Assembly (NCBI GenBank): GCA_900467685.1
Contig: UBQX01000007.1
Coordinates: 124,001-188,000 of the forward strand
Reading direction: 5' to 3'
DNA length: 64,000 nucleotides
Origin: Hyphomicrobiales bacterium
GTDB lineage: Bacteria; Pseudomonadota; Alphaproteobacteria; Rhizobiales; Rhizobiaceae
The position numbers and the translations under genes are program-made. The notes below the pieces were generated by a model. The model worked only from the letters and a program-made list of their open reading frames with translations, was not told the DNA's origin and made no database searches. Each line of letters begins with the position of its first letter. The first letter of the stretch is position 1. Of the stretch, positions 52,904-61,903 are shown in pieces.

Positions 52904-53866
52904 ATGAGCGTCGCCCAAACCGAACCGGTCCTGAAAGAGACGACACGCGAGATCGTCACCGCGTGGGAACGGACGACGTCGAGCCGCCGGCTCTACACGG
53001 TCATCGGCATTATCCTGATCGCCATCGGCTTTGTCGGCTCCGTGCAATATGCCGACGAGGCCAATGCCGGGCATTTCTTCGAGCGCCTGCCGCATCTCTT
53101 CGACTTCCTGCAATGGCTGATCCCGAACGACTGGAATGACGTGTGGCGCGCGCTGTTCGACCGGGCCAGCCCGCTCGACAACGGCAGCGAAGCCTATGAT
53201 TTTGCCGCCGGCCGCGTCTATGTCTGGGGCGATTTCTACATCCCCGAATATTTCGAGCTGATGATCACGACGCTCAACATCGCGATCCTCTCGACCATCG
53301 TAGGCTTCCTTTTTGCCGTGCCGCTGGCGTTTATGTCGGCCCGCAACATCACGCCTTCGCCGGCCATCCGCTTCGGCGCGCGCCGCATCTGCGAGTTCCT
53401 GCGCGCCTTTCCCGAACTGGTCTTCGCCGGTCTTTTCGCAGCCATCCTGTCGGCCGGGCCGGTGCCGGCGATCTTCGCGATCATCCTTCACACCATCGGC
53501 GCGCTTGGAAAGCTCTTCTACGAGATCATTGAAAACATCGACATGAAGCCGGATGAAGGTGTCCGTTCCGTGGGCGGCACCCGGCTGGAGCGGATCCGTT
53601 TTGCAGCACTTCCGCAGGTTCTGCCCAATCTCATTTCCTACGGCCTGCTGCGCCTTGAAATCAATGTGCGCGCCTCCACCATCATCGGCGCGGTCGGCGG
53701 GGGCGGTATCGGCGAAGAGCTCCGTCTCGCCATCTCGCGCGGCTTCGGCGCCAAGACGCTGGCGCTGCTTCTGCTGCTCTTCCTGACGATCATTGCCGTG
53801 GACCAGCTCTCCGCCTGGATGCGCAAGAAGCTTGTCGGCGAACATCAATTCCTGCTGGCGCATTGA
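52904..53866 (+). CDS. phnE: Phosphonate ABC transporter permease PhnE
   Basis: This 320-residue inner-membrane permease has about six spans. The EAA-loop region is GALGKLFYEIIENIDMKPDEGVRSVGGT split over residues ~200-230, followed by ALPQVLPNLISYGLLRLEI. ATG 52904 is preceded by GGAGCC; the open frame upstream is not coding. It pairs with the longer PhnE2 encoded 12 bases downstream. Confidence 0.93.
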   Translation: MSVAQTEPVLKETTREIVTAWERTTSSRRLYTVIGIILIAIGFVGSVQYADEANAGHFFERLPHLFDFLQWLIPNDWNDVWRALFDRASPLDNGSEAYDFAAGRVYVWGDFYIPEYFELMITTLNIAILSTIVGFLFAVPLAFMSARNITPSPAIRFGARRICEFLRAFPELVFAGLFAAILSAGPVPAIFAIILHTIGALGKLFYEIIENIDMKPDEGVRSVGGTRLERIRFAALPQVLPNLISYGLLRLEINVRASTIIGAVGGGGIGEELRLAISRGFGAKTLALLLLLFLTIIAVDQLSAWMRKKLVGEHQFLLAH

Positions 53867-53878
53867 GGGAAGACGACC

Positions 53879-55216
53879 ATGACGATGATCAACACCTTCG
53901 ACCGCCGCGTCATCGAGACCCGATATCCTGAGCTTCTGCACCGCACCCGCTGGCAACGCTTCGGCGCGCCGCTGGTGATTATCGGAACGCTCATCTACGT
54001 GCTCTACGCAGTCTGGTTCTTCAACCTCCCCAAGCTGGTCGGTGAAGCCCGCTGGGACCGGTTCGCCATCAACCTGCTGCAATGGGTGAGCTACGACGTG
54101 CAGCCGCAGTTCCGCGTCAAGGACAATGGCAGCATCGATATCCGCTACCCGCGCTTTTCGGTTCTGGGCGACGACCCCAAGCAGCCTGACTGGATCAGGA
54201 CGGAAGCGGATGGCTCCTACACCGTCGACATGGCGGGTGGTGTTCATATCGGCCGGGATGCAACCGTGGTGAAAGCACATGGGGCAAGTGTCACCATCAG
54301 GACCGCCGGCACGGTGCCTGCGGTGGTTGGCGCGCCCCCTTCATGGGTCAGCGTTGGTCCCGATAACGTTCAGGTCGATCTCGGCCTTTCGGGTCGGCTC
54401 AGCATTGATGCCAACCGCGTGAAGGTGGTGAAGCGCTTCTTCGGCTGGCCGAACTTCCTGTTCGACCCGACCTCGCCCTATTTCGGGAAGTCAACCGGCG
54501 AAGTTGTCAGCCTGCTGGTCTCCGGCGAGCGGCTCGACCCGAGCCAGTCGAACCTGTCCCTCGCCTTCGACAATTTCTGGAATAATCTCACCTGGCAGCA
54601 TGGCGACGTGCTCACAAAGCTTTTCCAGACCGTCATCATGGCTTTCCTCGGCACGTTGCTGGGTGCAGTCGTTGCCTTCCCGCTGGCCTTTCTGGCTGCA
54701 CGCAACATCACGCCGAACGGTCTGCTGAATTCGGGGCTCAAGCGCTTCTTCGACTTCATGCGTGCCGTGGACATGCTGATCTGGGGCCTGTTCCTGACGC
54801 GCGCCTTCGGCCCTGGCCCGCTGTCGGGCAGCGGCGCGATCTTTCTCATGGAGATCGGCTCGCTCGGCAAGCTCTATGCCGAGGCCCTGGAAAACATCGA
54901 CAACAAGCCGCGCGAAGGCATCCGCTCCGTCGGCGCCTCGCCGATTGCCATCCAGCGTTTCGGTGTCCTGCCGCAGGTCATGCCCGTGTTCGCCGGCCAG
55001 ACGCTCTATCAGTGGGAATCCAACATTCGCGGCGCCACGATCATCGGCGCCATCGGCGCGGGCGGTATCGGCCTGAAGATCTGGGAAGCGATGCGCACCA
55101 ACGACAACTGGCAGAACGTCGCCTACATGGTCGTGCTGCTGCTCATCGTCGTCTACGTCTTCGATATGATTTCCAACAGGCTGCGCAGCGCGATCGTCGG
55201 AGAAAAGATGCTCTGA
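53879..55216 (+). CDS. phnE2: Second phosphonate permease with large periplasmic insert (PhnE2)
   Basis: This 445-residue protein is about 130-150 residues longer than the usual PhnE. After the first span (about residues 30-50) comes an inserted beta-rich domain (about 60-230: SIDIRYPRFSVLG, YTVDMAGGVHIG, DNVQVDLGLSG). The normal permease core follows, with EAA loop LGKLYAEALENIDNKP. The insert faces the periplasm by topology and could dock PhnD or bind ligand. Rhizobial PhnE2 proteins of this length are known; the insert's role is not. Confidence 0.88.
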   Translation: MTMINTFDRRVIETRYPELLHRTRWQRFGAPLVIIGTLIYVLYAVWFFNLPKLVGEARWDRFAINLLQWVSYDVQPQFRVKDNGSIDIRYPRFSVLGDDPKQPDWIRTEADGSYTVDMAGGVHIGRDATVVKAHGASVTIRTAGTVPAVVGAPPSWVSVGPDNVQVDLGLSGRLSIDANRVKVVKRFFGWPNFLFDPTSPYFGKSTGEVVSLLVSGERLDPSQSNLSLAFDNFWNNLTWQHGDVLTKLFQTVIMAFLGTLLGAVVAFPLAFLAARNITPNGLLNSGLKRFFDFMRAVDMLIWGLFLTRAFGPGPLSGSGAIFLMEIGSLGKLYAEALENIDNKPREGIRSVGASPIAIQRFGVLPQVMPVFAGQTLYQWESNIRGATIIGAIGAGGIGLKIWEAMRTNDNWQNVAYMVVLLLIVVYVFDMISNRLRSAIVGEKML

Positions 55217-55340
55217 TGATGCCGATTTCCGACCAAAGGACTGTCATAATCGGGGCCTATCTGCAAACCTCACCTGTAAGCCATACGATTCCCCGTTTGC
55301 CAGTCCTGACCCGTTCAGTTTGAAACCAAGGAAAAACCCC

Positions 55341-56009
55341 TTGCGTTACGCGATCTATTTTTCAATGGAAGCCAACCATCCGCTAACCCGTGCAGCAGCA
55401 GGTTGGCTCGGCCGCGATGCGTTCGGCGAGGACGTTCCCGCCGCCACGGGTCGCGAGGAACTGGTCGCGGATCCCGCGCGCTACGGCTTTCATGGGACGC
55501 TGAAGGCGCCTTTTCATCTGCACAAGGGCATTGATTCAGCGAGCCTCTTTGACGCCTTCGACGAATTCTGCGCTGAAACCCCGGCCTTCGAAATTCCGGA
55601 GATCGTCATCGGGCAGCTTGGCCCCTTCTTCGCGCTCGTTCCGGGCAAGGACGCCCATGCCGGCATCAATGCGCTCGCCGCCGAATGCGTGAGAACATTT
55701 GAGCCGTTCCGCGCACCCTTGAGCGAAGCCGACATCGCGCGGCGCAAGCCCGACGCGCTGCCCGAACGGCAGCGGCAATATCTCCTCGAATGGGGATATC
55801 CATACGTATTCGAGGAATTCAGATTTCACATGACATTGACCGGTGCGGTTCCCGAGGCGGACCGAAGCGATGTCAGATCGAGGCTCGACATGCATTTCGG
55901 CAGCTTTGCCGGAAAGCCGCTCGCCGCCTCGCATCTGGCACTCTTCGTCGAGCCTGAGCGCGGCGCACCCTTCCATGTCGAACGGATCAAGCCGCTGAAG
56001 ACGGCGTAA
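55341..56009 (+). CDS. DUF1045 phosphonate-operon 2H phosphoesterase
   Basis: This ~222-residue 2H-superfamily protein has two H-x-T motifs: FHGTLKAPF (about residue 45) and FHMTLTG (about 163). The TTG at 55341 has AAGGA seven bases upstream and gives the family start MRYAIYF; a TTG at 55320 lacks a ribosome site. In alphaproteobacterial phn operons it may replace PhnP, hydrolysing the cyclic phosphate intermediate made by PhnJ. No phnP is visible here, which supports this inference. Confidence 0.83.
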   Translation: MRYAIYFSMEANHPLTRAAAGWLGRDAFGEDVPAATGREELVADPARYGFHGTLKAPFHLHKGIDSASLFDAFDEFCAETPAFEIPEIVIGQLGPFFALVPGKDAHAGINALAAECVRTFEPFRAPLSEADIARRKPDALPERQRQYLLEWGYPYVFEEFRFHMTLTGAVPEADRSDVRSRLDMHFGSFAGKPLAASHLALFVEPERGAPFHVERIKPLKTA

Positions 56010-56024
56010 AGAAAGGCCCACCCC

Positions 56025-57164
56025 ATGACTGCCGAATATGTGATCAGAAACGCCCGGATCGTTCTGGAAAACGAAGTACAGGACGGCGCCATTCTTGTGC
56101 GCGACAGCCAGATCGCCGACATTTCCGCCGCTTCCGCGGCACCCGGCGAGGATTTCGAGGGCGATTACGTCATCCCCGGCCTCGTCGAACTCCACACCGA
56201 CCATCTGGAATCGCATTATTCGCCGCGCCCCGGCGTGCGCTGGAACATGATGTCGGCGATCCAGGCACATGATGCGCAGATCTCCTCCTCCGGCATCACC
56301 ACGGTGTTCGATTGCCTGCGCATGGGCGCCGACGAGGATGGCGGTTTCGACGATGGCGAGATGCGGATGATGGCGGATGCGCTGAAGCAGGCCGCCGACG
56401 AGGATCGCCTGCGTGCCGATCACTTCATCCACCTGCGCTGCGAAGTCTCGGCGCATAACGTGCTCGATCACTTCAACACGTTCAGCGATGTCGCAGCCGT
56501 TCGGCTTGCCTCACTGATGGACCACGCGCCGGGCCAGCGGCAGTTCCAGACCATGGACCAGTACACGCTTTACTACAAAACCAAGCGTGGCCTTTCCGAC
56601 GAGCAGTTCGCGGAATTTGTACAGCGTCGACGCGAAGCCTCTGAAATCTATGCCAATAAGCACCGGATCGCGATCTCCGAGGTCTGCCACGCCAGAGGCA
56701 TTTCGATCGCCTCGCATGACGACGCGACGCTTGATCACGTCGAGGAAGCCAAGGGCTTCGGCGTGCGTCTGGCCGAATTCCCGACCAGCATGGAAGCCGC
56801 ACGAGCCTCGCATGAAGCCGGCATGAGCGTACTGATGGGCGCGCCGAACATCGTGCGCGGCAAGTCGCATTCCGGCAATATCGCCGCCCGCGACCTCGCC
56901 GAACAGGGCGTGCTCGACGTGCTCTCGTCCGACTATGTGCCGCTCAGCCTCATCCATGCGCCGTTCATTCTGGCTGATACGCACGAGGATATCTCGCTGC
57001 CCCAGGCGCTCGCCATGGTCACCTCTACCCCCGCCCGCACCGTCGGCCTCGACGATCGCGGCCGCATTGCGCCGGGTCTGCGCGCCGATGTCGTCCGCGT
57101 CCGCCGCAACGACGGCGTTCCGGTCGTGCGCGGCGTGTGGCGTCAGGGGCGTCGGGTGGCATAG
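56025..57164 (+). CDS. phnM: Alpha-D-ribose 1-methylphosphonate 5-triphosphate diphosphatase PhnM
   Basis: This 379-residue amidohydrolase removes pyrophosphate from the ribose-phosphonate triphosphate made by PhnGHIL. Metal-binding motifs are VELHTDHLESHYSPRPG near residue 55 and ASHDDATLDH near residue 228, with LSSDYVPLSL late. It lies 15 bases after the DUF1045 gene and one base before phnN. Confidence 0.94.
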   Translation: MTAEYVIRNARIVLENEVQDGAILVRDSQIADISAASAAPGEDFEGDYVIPGLVELHTDHLESHYSPRPGVRWNMMSAIQAHDAQISSSGITTVFDCLRMGADEDGGFDDGEMRMMADALKQAADEDRLRADHFIHLRCEVSAHNVLDHFNTFSDVAAVRLASLMDHAPGQRQFQTMDQYTLYYKTKRGLSDEQFAEFVQRRREASEIYANKHRIAISEVCHARGISIASHDDATLDHVEEAKGFGVRLAEFPTSMEAARASHEAGMSVLMGAPNIVRGKSHSGNIAARDLAEQGVLDVLSSDYVPLSLIHAPFILADTHEDISLPQALAMVTSTPARTVGLDDRGRIAPGLRADVVRVRRNDGVPVVRGVWRQGRRVA

Positions 57165-57165
57165 C

Positions 57166-57729
57166 ATGAGCAAGGGAACGATCTTCGTCGTCGTCGGGCC
57201 GAGCGGGGCTGGCAAGGACAGCGTGATGAACCACGCTCGCGGCAGGAAGGCGAGCGACGGAAATATCCGCTTCGTCCGACGCTACATCACCCGGCCAAAG
57301 GAGGCCGGCGGCGAGGATCACATTCCTGTCGACCATGCGGGGTTCAGTGATCTCGCGGCGTCCGGAAAGCTCGCCCTGCACTGGCAGGCCCATGGCCTCT
57401 TCTACGGTATTCCGGCCGACACGCTGGATGACCTGGACGCCGGCAAGGTGCTGGTCGTCAACGGTTCGCGGGCGGCCCTGCCGGTCTTTCGTGATGTCTA
57501 TGGCGACAGTCTGAAAGTGGTGCTGGTGACGGCACCGCCTGCCCTGCTGGCAGAAAGACTGGCCGCTCGCGGTCGCGAAAGTGCGGAAAGCATCCTCAAG
57601 CGGCTGGAGCGCAGCGGCGAACTGGGCGATGAAAGCATCGCGGACATCGTGATCGTCAATGATGGCGCCATCGATGTCGCGGGCAATCGCTTCGCCGATT
57701 TCATGTGCACCAGCCTTGCCACGGCCTGA
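57166..57729 (+). CDS. phnN: Ribose 1,5-bisphosphate phosphokinase PhnN
   Basis: This 187-residue P-loop kinase (GPSGAGKDSV at about residues 11-20, RRYITRP, HGLFYGIP) makes PRPP from ribose 1,5-bisphosphate, feeding the C-P lyase product into nucleotide metabolism. The start ATG lies one base after the phnM stop. It closes the phn gene run; the following 182 bases hold no gene. Confidence 0.92.
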   Translation: MSKGTIFVVVGPSGAGKDSVMNHARGRKASDGNIRFVRRYITRPKEAGGEDHIPVDHAGFSDLAASGKLALHWQAHGLFYGIPADTLDDLDAGKVLVVNGSRAALPVFRDVYGDSLKVVLVTAPPALLAERLAARGRESAESILKRLERSGELGDESIADIVIVNDGAIDVAGNRFADFMCTSLATA

Positions 57730-57911
57730 GCGGCAATTCATCGCCGCCAATCGTCGCGCGAAGCCTTGCAGCATCGCGGGTACGATACTAACTGTGACGC
57801 TGCATTGTCCCAGCCGAAAGCCAAGGCACGTAAGCGTTAACGTCAAGCAACGCGGCAAATCCGGCAGCCCATTCACGCCCGATGCAGGGCGCTGCCAGCA
57901 GGAATCCGCAC

Positions 57912-58682
57912 ATGGACATCAAGACACCCCCCTCTTCGCAGGCAATTCCGACCATTGAACGCGTTCGACATGAACTGAAACGGCGTACGCTGACGATCAC
58001 CGAAACGGAACGCCTCTCGCCGGGAATGCTGCGCCTTCACCTGACCGGCGAGGATCTCGCCGATTTCAGCAGCCTGGCGCCCGACGACCATATCAAGATC
58101 TTCATTCCCAATCCGAATGGCGACCCCTTCATGCGGGACTACACGCCACGCCGTTTCGACACCTCCGCGCGCAGCCTCGTCATCGACTTTGCCGTCCATG
58201 AAGCGGGGCCGGCAACGCTCTGGGCGCTATCGGCGAAAGTTGGCGATACGCTCACCATCGGCGGCCCTCGGGGCTCGGCCGTGGTCAGGGGTGCAATTGC
58301 GCATTGGCTGCTGATCGGCGACGAGGCGGCGTTGCCGGCCATAGGCCGCCGGATCGAGGAAACCGGCTCCGGCGTTTCAGTGACAAGCGTCATCGCAATC
58401 GAGAGTGCAGCCGACAGGCAGCTATTCGAGAGCGCTTCCGAGCACAGGGAAATATGGGTTCAGCGCCCGCTATCAAGCGGCGACAGCCCCGAGGCTCTGA
58501 TCGCCGCTCTCGATAAAATTGAACTTCAGCCGCAGACATTCGTCTGGATCGCTGCCGAGGCGCGGGTGGCAAAGGCAATCCGCGCTTACGTCACCGAGAA
58601 ACGCGGTGTCCAGCCCGGCTGGTTCAAGGCCTCGGGCTATTGGCAGAAGGGCGAGGAAGGGGCTCATATCTCGATAGATTGA
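57912..58682 (+). CDS. Siderophore-interacting protein (flavin ferric reductase)
   Basis: This 256-residue cytoplasmic flavoprotein has the FAD-binding motif RDYTPRRFD (about residues 76-84) and IDFAVHEAGPATLWALSA, typical of SIP/ViuB-type ferric-siderophore reductases. The NAD(P)H-binding C-terminal half includes WIAAEARVAKAIRAY and ends near ASGYWQKG. ATG 57912 is chosen over an upstream frame start. There are no siderophore genes next to it here. Confidence 0.88.
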   Translation: MDIKTPPSSQAIPTIERVRHELKRRTLTITETERLSPGMLRLHLTGEDLADFSSLAPDDHIKIFIPNPNGDPFMRDYTPRRFDTSARSLVIDFAVHEAGPATLWALSAKVGDTLTIGGPRGSAVVRGAIAHWLLIGDEAALPAIGRRIEETGSGVSVTSVIAIESAADRQLFESASEHREIWVQRPLSSGDSPEALIAALDKIELQPQTFVWIAAEARVAKAIRAYVTEKRGVQPGWFKASGYWQKGEEGAHISID

Positions 58683-58716
58683 GTCCACCCTCCAATATGC
58701 CATGACTGGACCGGGA

Positions 58717-59097
58717 TCAGGGAGTCCGGGTCCAGTTCACCGACTTGCAGACGATCTTCGCAAGCACGCAACCGCGGGTCGTCATTGAATTGCCGTTGAC
58801 ATCGACCTGCAGATTGTAGGTCAGGCCGCGTTGCGGGTCCTGCGCCTTGCCTTCAAACTTGCCGCCTCCGGACGAGACGACATTCATGATCAGCTTGTCG
58901 CCGACCTTTTCGCTCGGCGTGCCGGGCTTGATCCACAGATTGGTCGCGCAGAGGGCAGCGCCGCAATTGTCGATCTTCACGCGCGCATTGCCGTCGCCGC
59001 GCGACCAGGTGCCCTTCATGGAGGCATCTTCGGCAGCGAATGCGGAGCTGCTGCCAAGAACAACGAGGGCTGCAAGTGCAATAGAGCGGTTCAACAT
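58717..59097 (-). CDS. DUF2147-family secreted protein
   Basis: This 126-residue protein has a signal peptide (residues 1-21, SSSAFAA). The DUF2147 core follows: GTWSRGDGNARVKI, CGAALCATNLWI and a C-terminal pair of Cys in GCVLAKIVC. GAGGAG precedes the ATG at 59097. The family is periplasmic and of unknown function. The longer open frame upstream is not coding. Confidence 0.8.
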   Translation of the reverse strand: MLNRSIALAALVVLGSSSAFAAEDASMKGTWSRGDGNARVKIDNCGAALCATNLWIKPGTPSEKVGDKLIMNVVSSGGGKFEGKAQDPQRGLTYNLQVDVNGNSMTTRGCVLAKIVCKSVNWTRTP

Positions 59098-59230
59098 CGC
59101 GAATATCTCCTCAAGTGATTTAGAGTGCAGTACGGCCTGAAAAACGCGGCGGATTGCCGCGACGCGAAATTCGTAATCCGGAACGCACAGGCACCCGTAT
59201 TGGTTTCCATAGGTAGAATTGGAAACGGCG

Positions 59231-60040
59231 ATGAACGCGCTTTCACTGATAGTCCCACTTGTTTTCCTCTCGCTCGGCATGGCTGCGGCCTGGGCCGTCC
59301 AGCGAAAGACCGGCAATAGCGGCTGGGTCGACATGGCCTGGTCCGCGCTGACCGGGCTCGCCGCCATTATCGGTCTGGCATTTGCGGGGGTTCTGACCAC
59401 CGGTCCCGGCATGCTCGCCGCCATTATTCTGGCGCTCTGGGCGGGGCGTCTGGCAATCCACATTGGCGGTCGCAGCCGCCTCTCCGGCGAAGATCCGCGT
59501 TATGCCGCTCTGATTGAGGAATGGGGCGAAAACGCTCCTCAGCAACTTTTCAAGTTCCTGCAGATCCAGGCGGTCGTGTCTTTCGTGCTTGCTCTGTCCG
59601 TGATTGCAGCAACCACTGCGACCGATACGCTCGGCAATTTTCATTACGCTGCGCTCGCCATCGCCGTGATCGCGGTCGTCGGCGAGGCGCTGGCCGACCG
59701 GCAGCTTTCCGAGTTCCGGCGCGAAAACAAGGGCTTCAAGGGCATTTGTGATGTCGGTCTCTGGCGCTGGTCACGCCACCCCAACTATTTCTTCGAATGG
59801 CTTTACTGGTGCGCGTGGCCGGTGATGGCGCTCACTACGGGCAGCCCGCTGGTGATCGCCGCTTCGCTGCTCGCACCGGCTCTCATGTATTACCTGCTCG
59901 TGCATGTATCCGGCATTCCGCCGCTCGAAAAGCACATGCTGGCATCGCGCGGCGAGCGCTTCCGACAGTACCAGATGCGCGTCAACGCATTCTTCCCCGG
60001 CCCGCACCGCCCGCTCAATTTCAAGGAGACCGCGAAATGA
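59231..60040 (+). CDS. DUF1295 membrane protein (steroid 5-alpha-reductase-like)
   Basis: This 269-residue protein of about seven spans has the conserved C-terminal motif GLWRWSRHPNYFFEWLYW and SGIPPLEKHM, shared with isoprenylcysteine methyltransferase/5-alpha-reductase-like proteins. In bacteria it is often encoded beside cyclopropane fatty-acid synthase genes, as here, suggesting lipid modification. It overlaps the next gene by four bases. Confidence 0.87.
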   Translation: MNALSLIVPLVFLSLGMAAAWAVQRKTGNSGWVDMAWSALTGLAAIIGLAFAGVLTTGPGMLAAIILALWAGRLAIHIGGRSRLSGEDPRYAALIEEWGENAPQQLFKFLQIQAVVSFVLALSVIAATTATDTLGNFHYAALAIAVIAVVGEALADRQLSEFRRENKGFKGICDVGLWRWSRHPNYFFEWLYWCAWPVMALTTGSPLVIAASLLAPALMYYLLVHVSGIPPLEKHMLASRGERFRQYQMRVNAFFPGPHRPLNFKETAK

Positions 60041-61062
60041 CCATGATCGCCAATGTCATCAATGCCGCAGAGCGCGTGAACCTTCCGGACTGGCTGACCG
60101 CCGCCGGCGTGGAGTTCCTGGTCGGCCGCACGGGACGCCGCCTGCAGACCGTCGCCGACACCGAAGAAGCGATGTTCTTCGAAACGATGAAGGCGTATCC
60201 GATCGCCATTCACACCGACGAGGCGAACGAGCAGCATTACGAAGTGCCGGCAGATTTCTTCGGCCTCGCGCTCGGCGCGCGCCGCAAATATTCCTGCTGT
60301 TTCTATGAGAATGCCGGCGACACGCTGGATCAGGCGGAAGTCGCCGCGCTGAAGCGAACGGTAGAGAATGCCGGTCTTATCGACGGCCAGACCATTCTGG
60401 AACTCGGCTGCGGCTGGGGTTCGTTGTCGCTCTACATGGCCGAGCATTTCCCCAATTCCTGCATCGTCGCGGTCTCGAATTCAGCCTCGCAGCGCGCCCA
60501 TATCGAGAGCGTCGCAAAGGCGCGCGGCTTCAAGAACCTTGCCGTGCGCACCGCCAACATGACGGAATTCGACCCTCAGGCGCAGTTTGATCGCATCGTC
60601 TCGGTCGAAATGTTCGAGCATATGTCGAACTGGCACGAACTGCTGACCCGCACCCGCTCCTGGCTGAAGCCGGACGGCCGCCTGTTCATGCATATCTTCA
60701 CGCATCGCGACCGCTCCTACCGCTTCGATCATCGCGACCAGGCCGACTGGATCGCCCAGCATTTCTTCACCGGCGGCATCATGCCATCGCACGAACTGAT
60801 CCACCGCTTCTCCGACATCTACAAGGTCGAGGCCGAGTGGAAGTGGAACGGCCAGCATTATGAGAAGACAGCCAAGCACTGGCTGGAAAACTTCGACCGC
60901 AACGACGAAGCCGTGCGGCGGATTCTCGCCGAATGCTACGGCAAGGATGCCCAGGTCTGGCATCGCCGCTGGCGGCTCTTCTTCCTGGCGACCGCAGGCC
61001 TCTTCGGCCATAACAATGGCGAGACCTGGGGTGTATCGCACTACCGGCTGAGCCCGGCATGA
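60037..61062 (+). CDS. cfa: Cyclopropane-fatty-acyl-phospholipid synthase family methyltransferase
   Basis: This 341-residue SAM-dependent methyltransferase has LELGCGWGSLSLYMAE (about residues 123-138), VSVEMFEHMSNW and the active-site region SCCFYENAGDTLDQAE. It is shorter than E. coli Cfa and lacks its N-terminal domain, like many paralogues, so it may methylate another lipid substrate. ATGA overlap couples it to the DUF1295 gene, and its end overlaps the next gene. Confidence 0.87.
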   Translation: MTMIANVINAAERVNLPDWLTAAGVEFLVGRTGRRLQTVADTEEAMFFETMKAYPIAIHTDEANEQHYEVPADFFGLALGARRKYSCCFYENAGDTLDQAEVAALKRTVENAGLIDGQTILELGCGWGSLSLYMAEHFPNSCIVAVSNSASQRAHIESVAKARGFKNLAVRTANMTEFDPQAQFDRIVSVEMFEHMSNWHELLTRTRSWLKPDGRLFMHIFTHRDRSYRFDHRDQADWIAQHFFTGGIMPSHELIHRFSDIYKVEAEWKWNGQHYEKTAKHWLENFDRNDEAVRRILAECYGKDAQVWHRRWRLFFLATAGLFGHNNGETWGVSHYRLSPA

Positions 61063-61595
61063 CGCTCGCCATGGACAGAAGCGAGTCCCGCGCGCTCGAT
61101 CCTTTGACGTCGGCCTGCATGTCGGTGTCAACGGTGATTGCGCTCAACAAGCCGATCTATCCGCTTTACGTCTGGTGGCTCGCGCCCGACGCGCTCAAAG
61201 CGTCGATCTGGACGGCCGTGTCTTTCCCGATCTGGGTAGCCCTGCCTTTTCTGGCCCGGCGCAATCCTTATGCGGCAAGGGTCGCGCTGGTTGCTGTGGG
61301 CGCCATCGACACAGCTGCTATCGGCATGGCGCTGGGCGACGGAACGGGTGCCTGGCTCTTCCTGTTCGCCGCCCTGATGCTCGCCGCGATGTCCTTCGAG
61401 GCGGCGGAAGTCTGGACCAAGCGTATCGCGATTGGGGCCATTTTCGTGCTCTTCGGCCTGACGTTCGGCCGGTTCCCGGTCGGACTCGCCGGCGCCTTCT
61501 CTCCCGACAGTGTTGCGACGCTGTTCAAGCTGAACGCTTTCGGCGCGGCAGCGCTTCTCGCCTTTATCGGCCTCCGCTATCCCTCCTCACGCTGA
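61059..61595 (+). CDS. Membrane protein of the DUF1295-cfa operon, unknown
   Basis: This 178-residue protein has about five membrane spans and no recognised domain. Its ATG lies in the end of the cfa gene (ATGA overlap), so the three genes form one coupled operon, closed by a hairpin that begins at its stop codon. A role in membrane lipid change is suggested by context only. Confidence 0.65.
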   Translation: MTLAMDRSESRALDPLTSACMSVSTVIALNKPIYPLYVWWLAPDALKASIWTAVSFPIWVALPFLARRNPYAARVALVAVGAIDTAAIGMALGDGTGAWLFLFAALMLAAMSFEAAEVWTKRIAIGAIFVLFGLTFGRFPVGLAGAFSPDSVATLFKLNAFGAAALLAFIGLRYPSSR

Positions 61596-61606
61596 CGGCG
61601 TGAGGA
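61584..61606 (+). terminator. Terminator-like hairpin at end of cfa operon
   Basis: A perfect 9-bp stem (TCCTCACGC / GCGTGAGGA) with a 5-base loop overlaps the stop codon of the preceding gene. A loose T-rich stretch follows. It separates this operon from kdp. Confidence 0.7.
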
Positions 61607-61706
61607 CGATCTTTATGTTTTCCTGATGCGTCCTCCCCACCTTCGCAATCGAGACCTGACCTGATGCGGACATAAAATTCGGACCTGTAACAACAGGAGT
61701 CCGGAC

Positions 61707-61790
61707 ATGTCCGACATCATCTTTCTCGCGCTCGGCATCGGCACGTTCCTCGTGCTGGCCCTCTATGCGCGTAGCCTCCAGCGTCTTTGA
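61707..61790 (+). CDS. 27-residue membrane peptide upstream of kdpF
   Basis: A tiny frame, ATG 61707 to TGA 61790, has CAGGAG upstream and one hydrophobic span (IIFLALGIGTFLVLALYA) ending in a basic tail. It lies eight bases before kdpF and has KdpF-like size and topology. Its start codon falls inside a 12-bp palindrome, CGGACATGTCCG. It could be an extra Kdp small subunit or a leader peptide; neither is shown. Confidence 0.6.
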   Translation: MSDIIFLALGIGTFLVLALYARSLQRL

Positions 61791-61798
61791 GGCTCGCC

Positions 61799-61885
61799 AT
61801 GATCATTCCCGTCATCGGCTTCATCATTGCCGTCGCTCTCGCCGTCTATCTGGTCGCCACATTGCTGCGACCGGAAAAGTTCTAA
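61799..61885 (+). CDS. kdpF: K+-transporting ATPase small subunit KdpF
   Basis: A 28-residue single-span peptide (MIIPVIGFIIAVALAVYLV, ending LLRPEKF) with the usual KdpF C-terminus R-P-E-K-F. It stabilises the KdpFABC complex. It lies 18 bases before kdpA. Confidence 0.9.
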   Translation: MIIPVIGFIIAVALAVYLVATLLRPEKF

Positions 61886-61903
61886 AGGTCGGGGAGAAAC
61901 ATC

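Noticed and set aside
52760-54280. A 506-codon minus-strand frame opposite phnE and phnE2
   Set aside because: It lies antisense to two clear permease genes, is rich in Arg, Asp and Gly without motif, and results from strong third-position GC bias.
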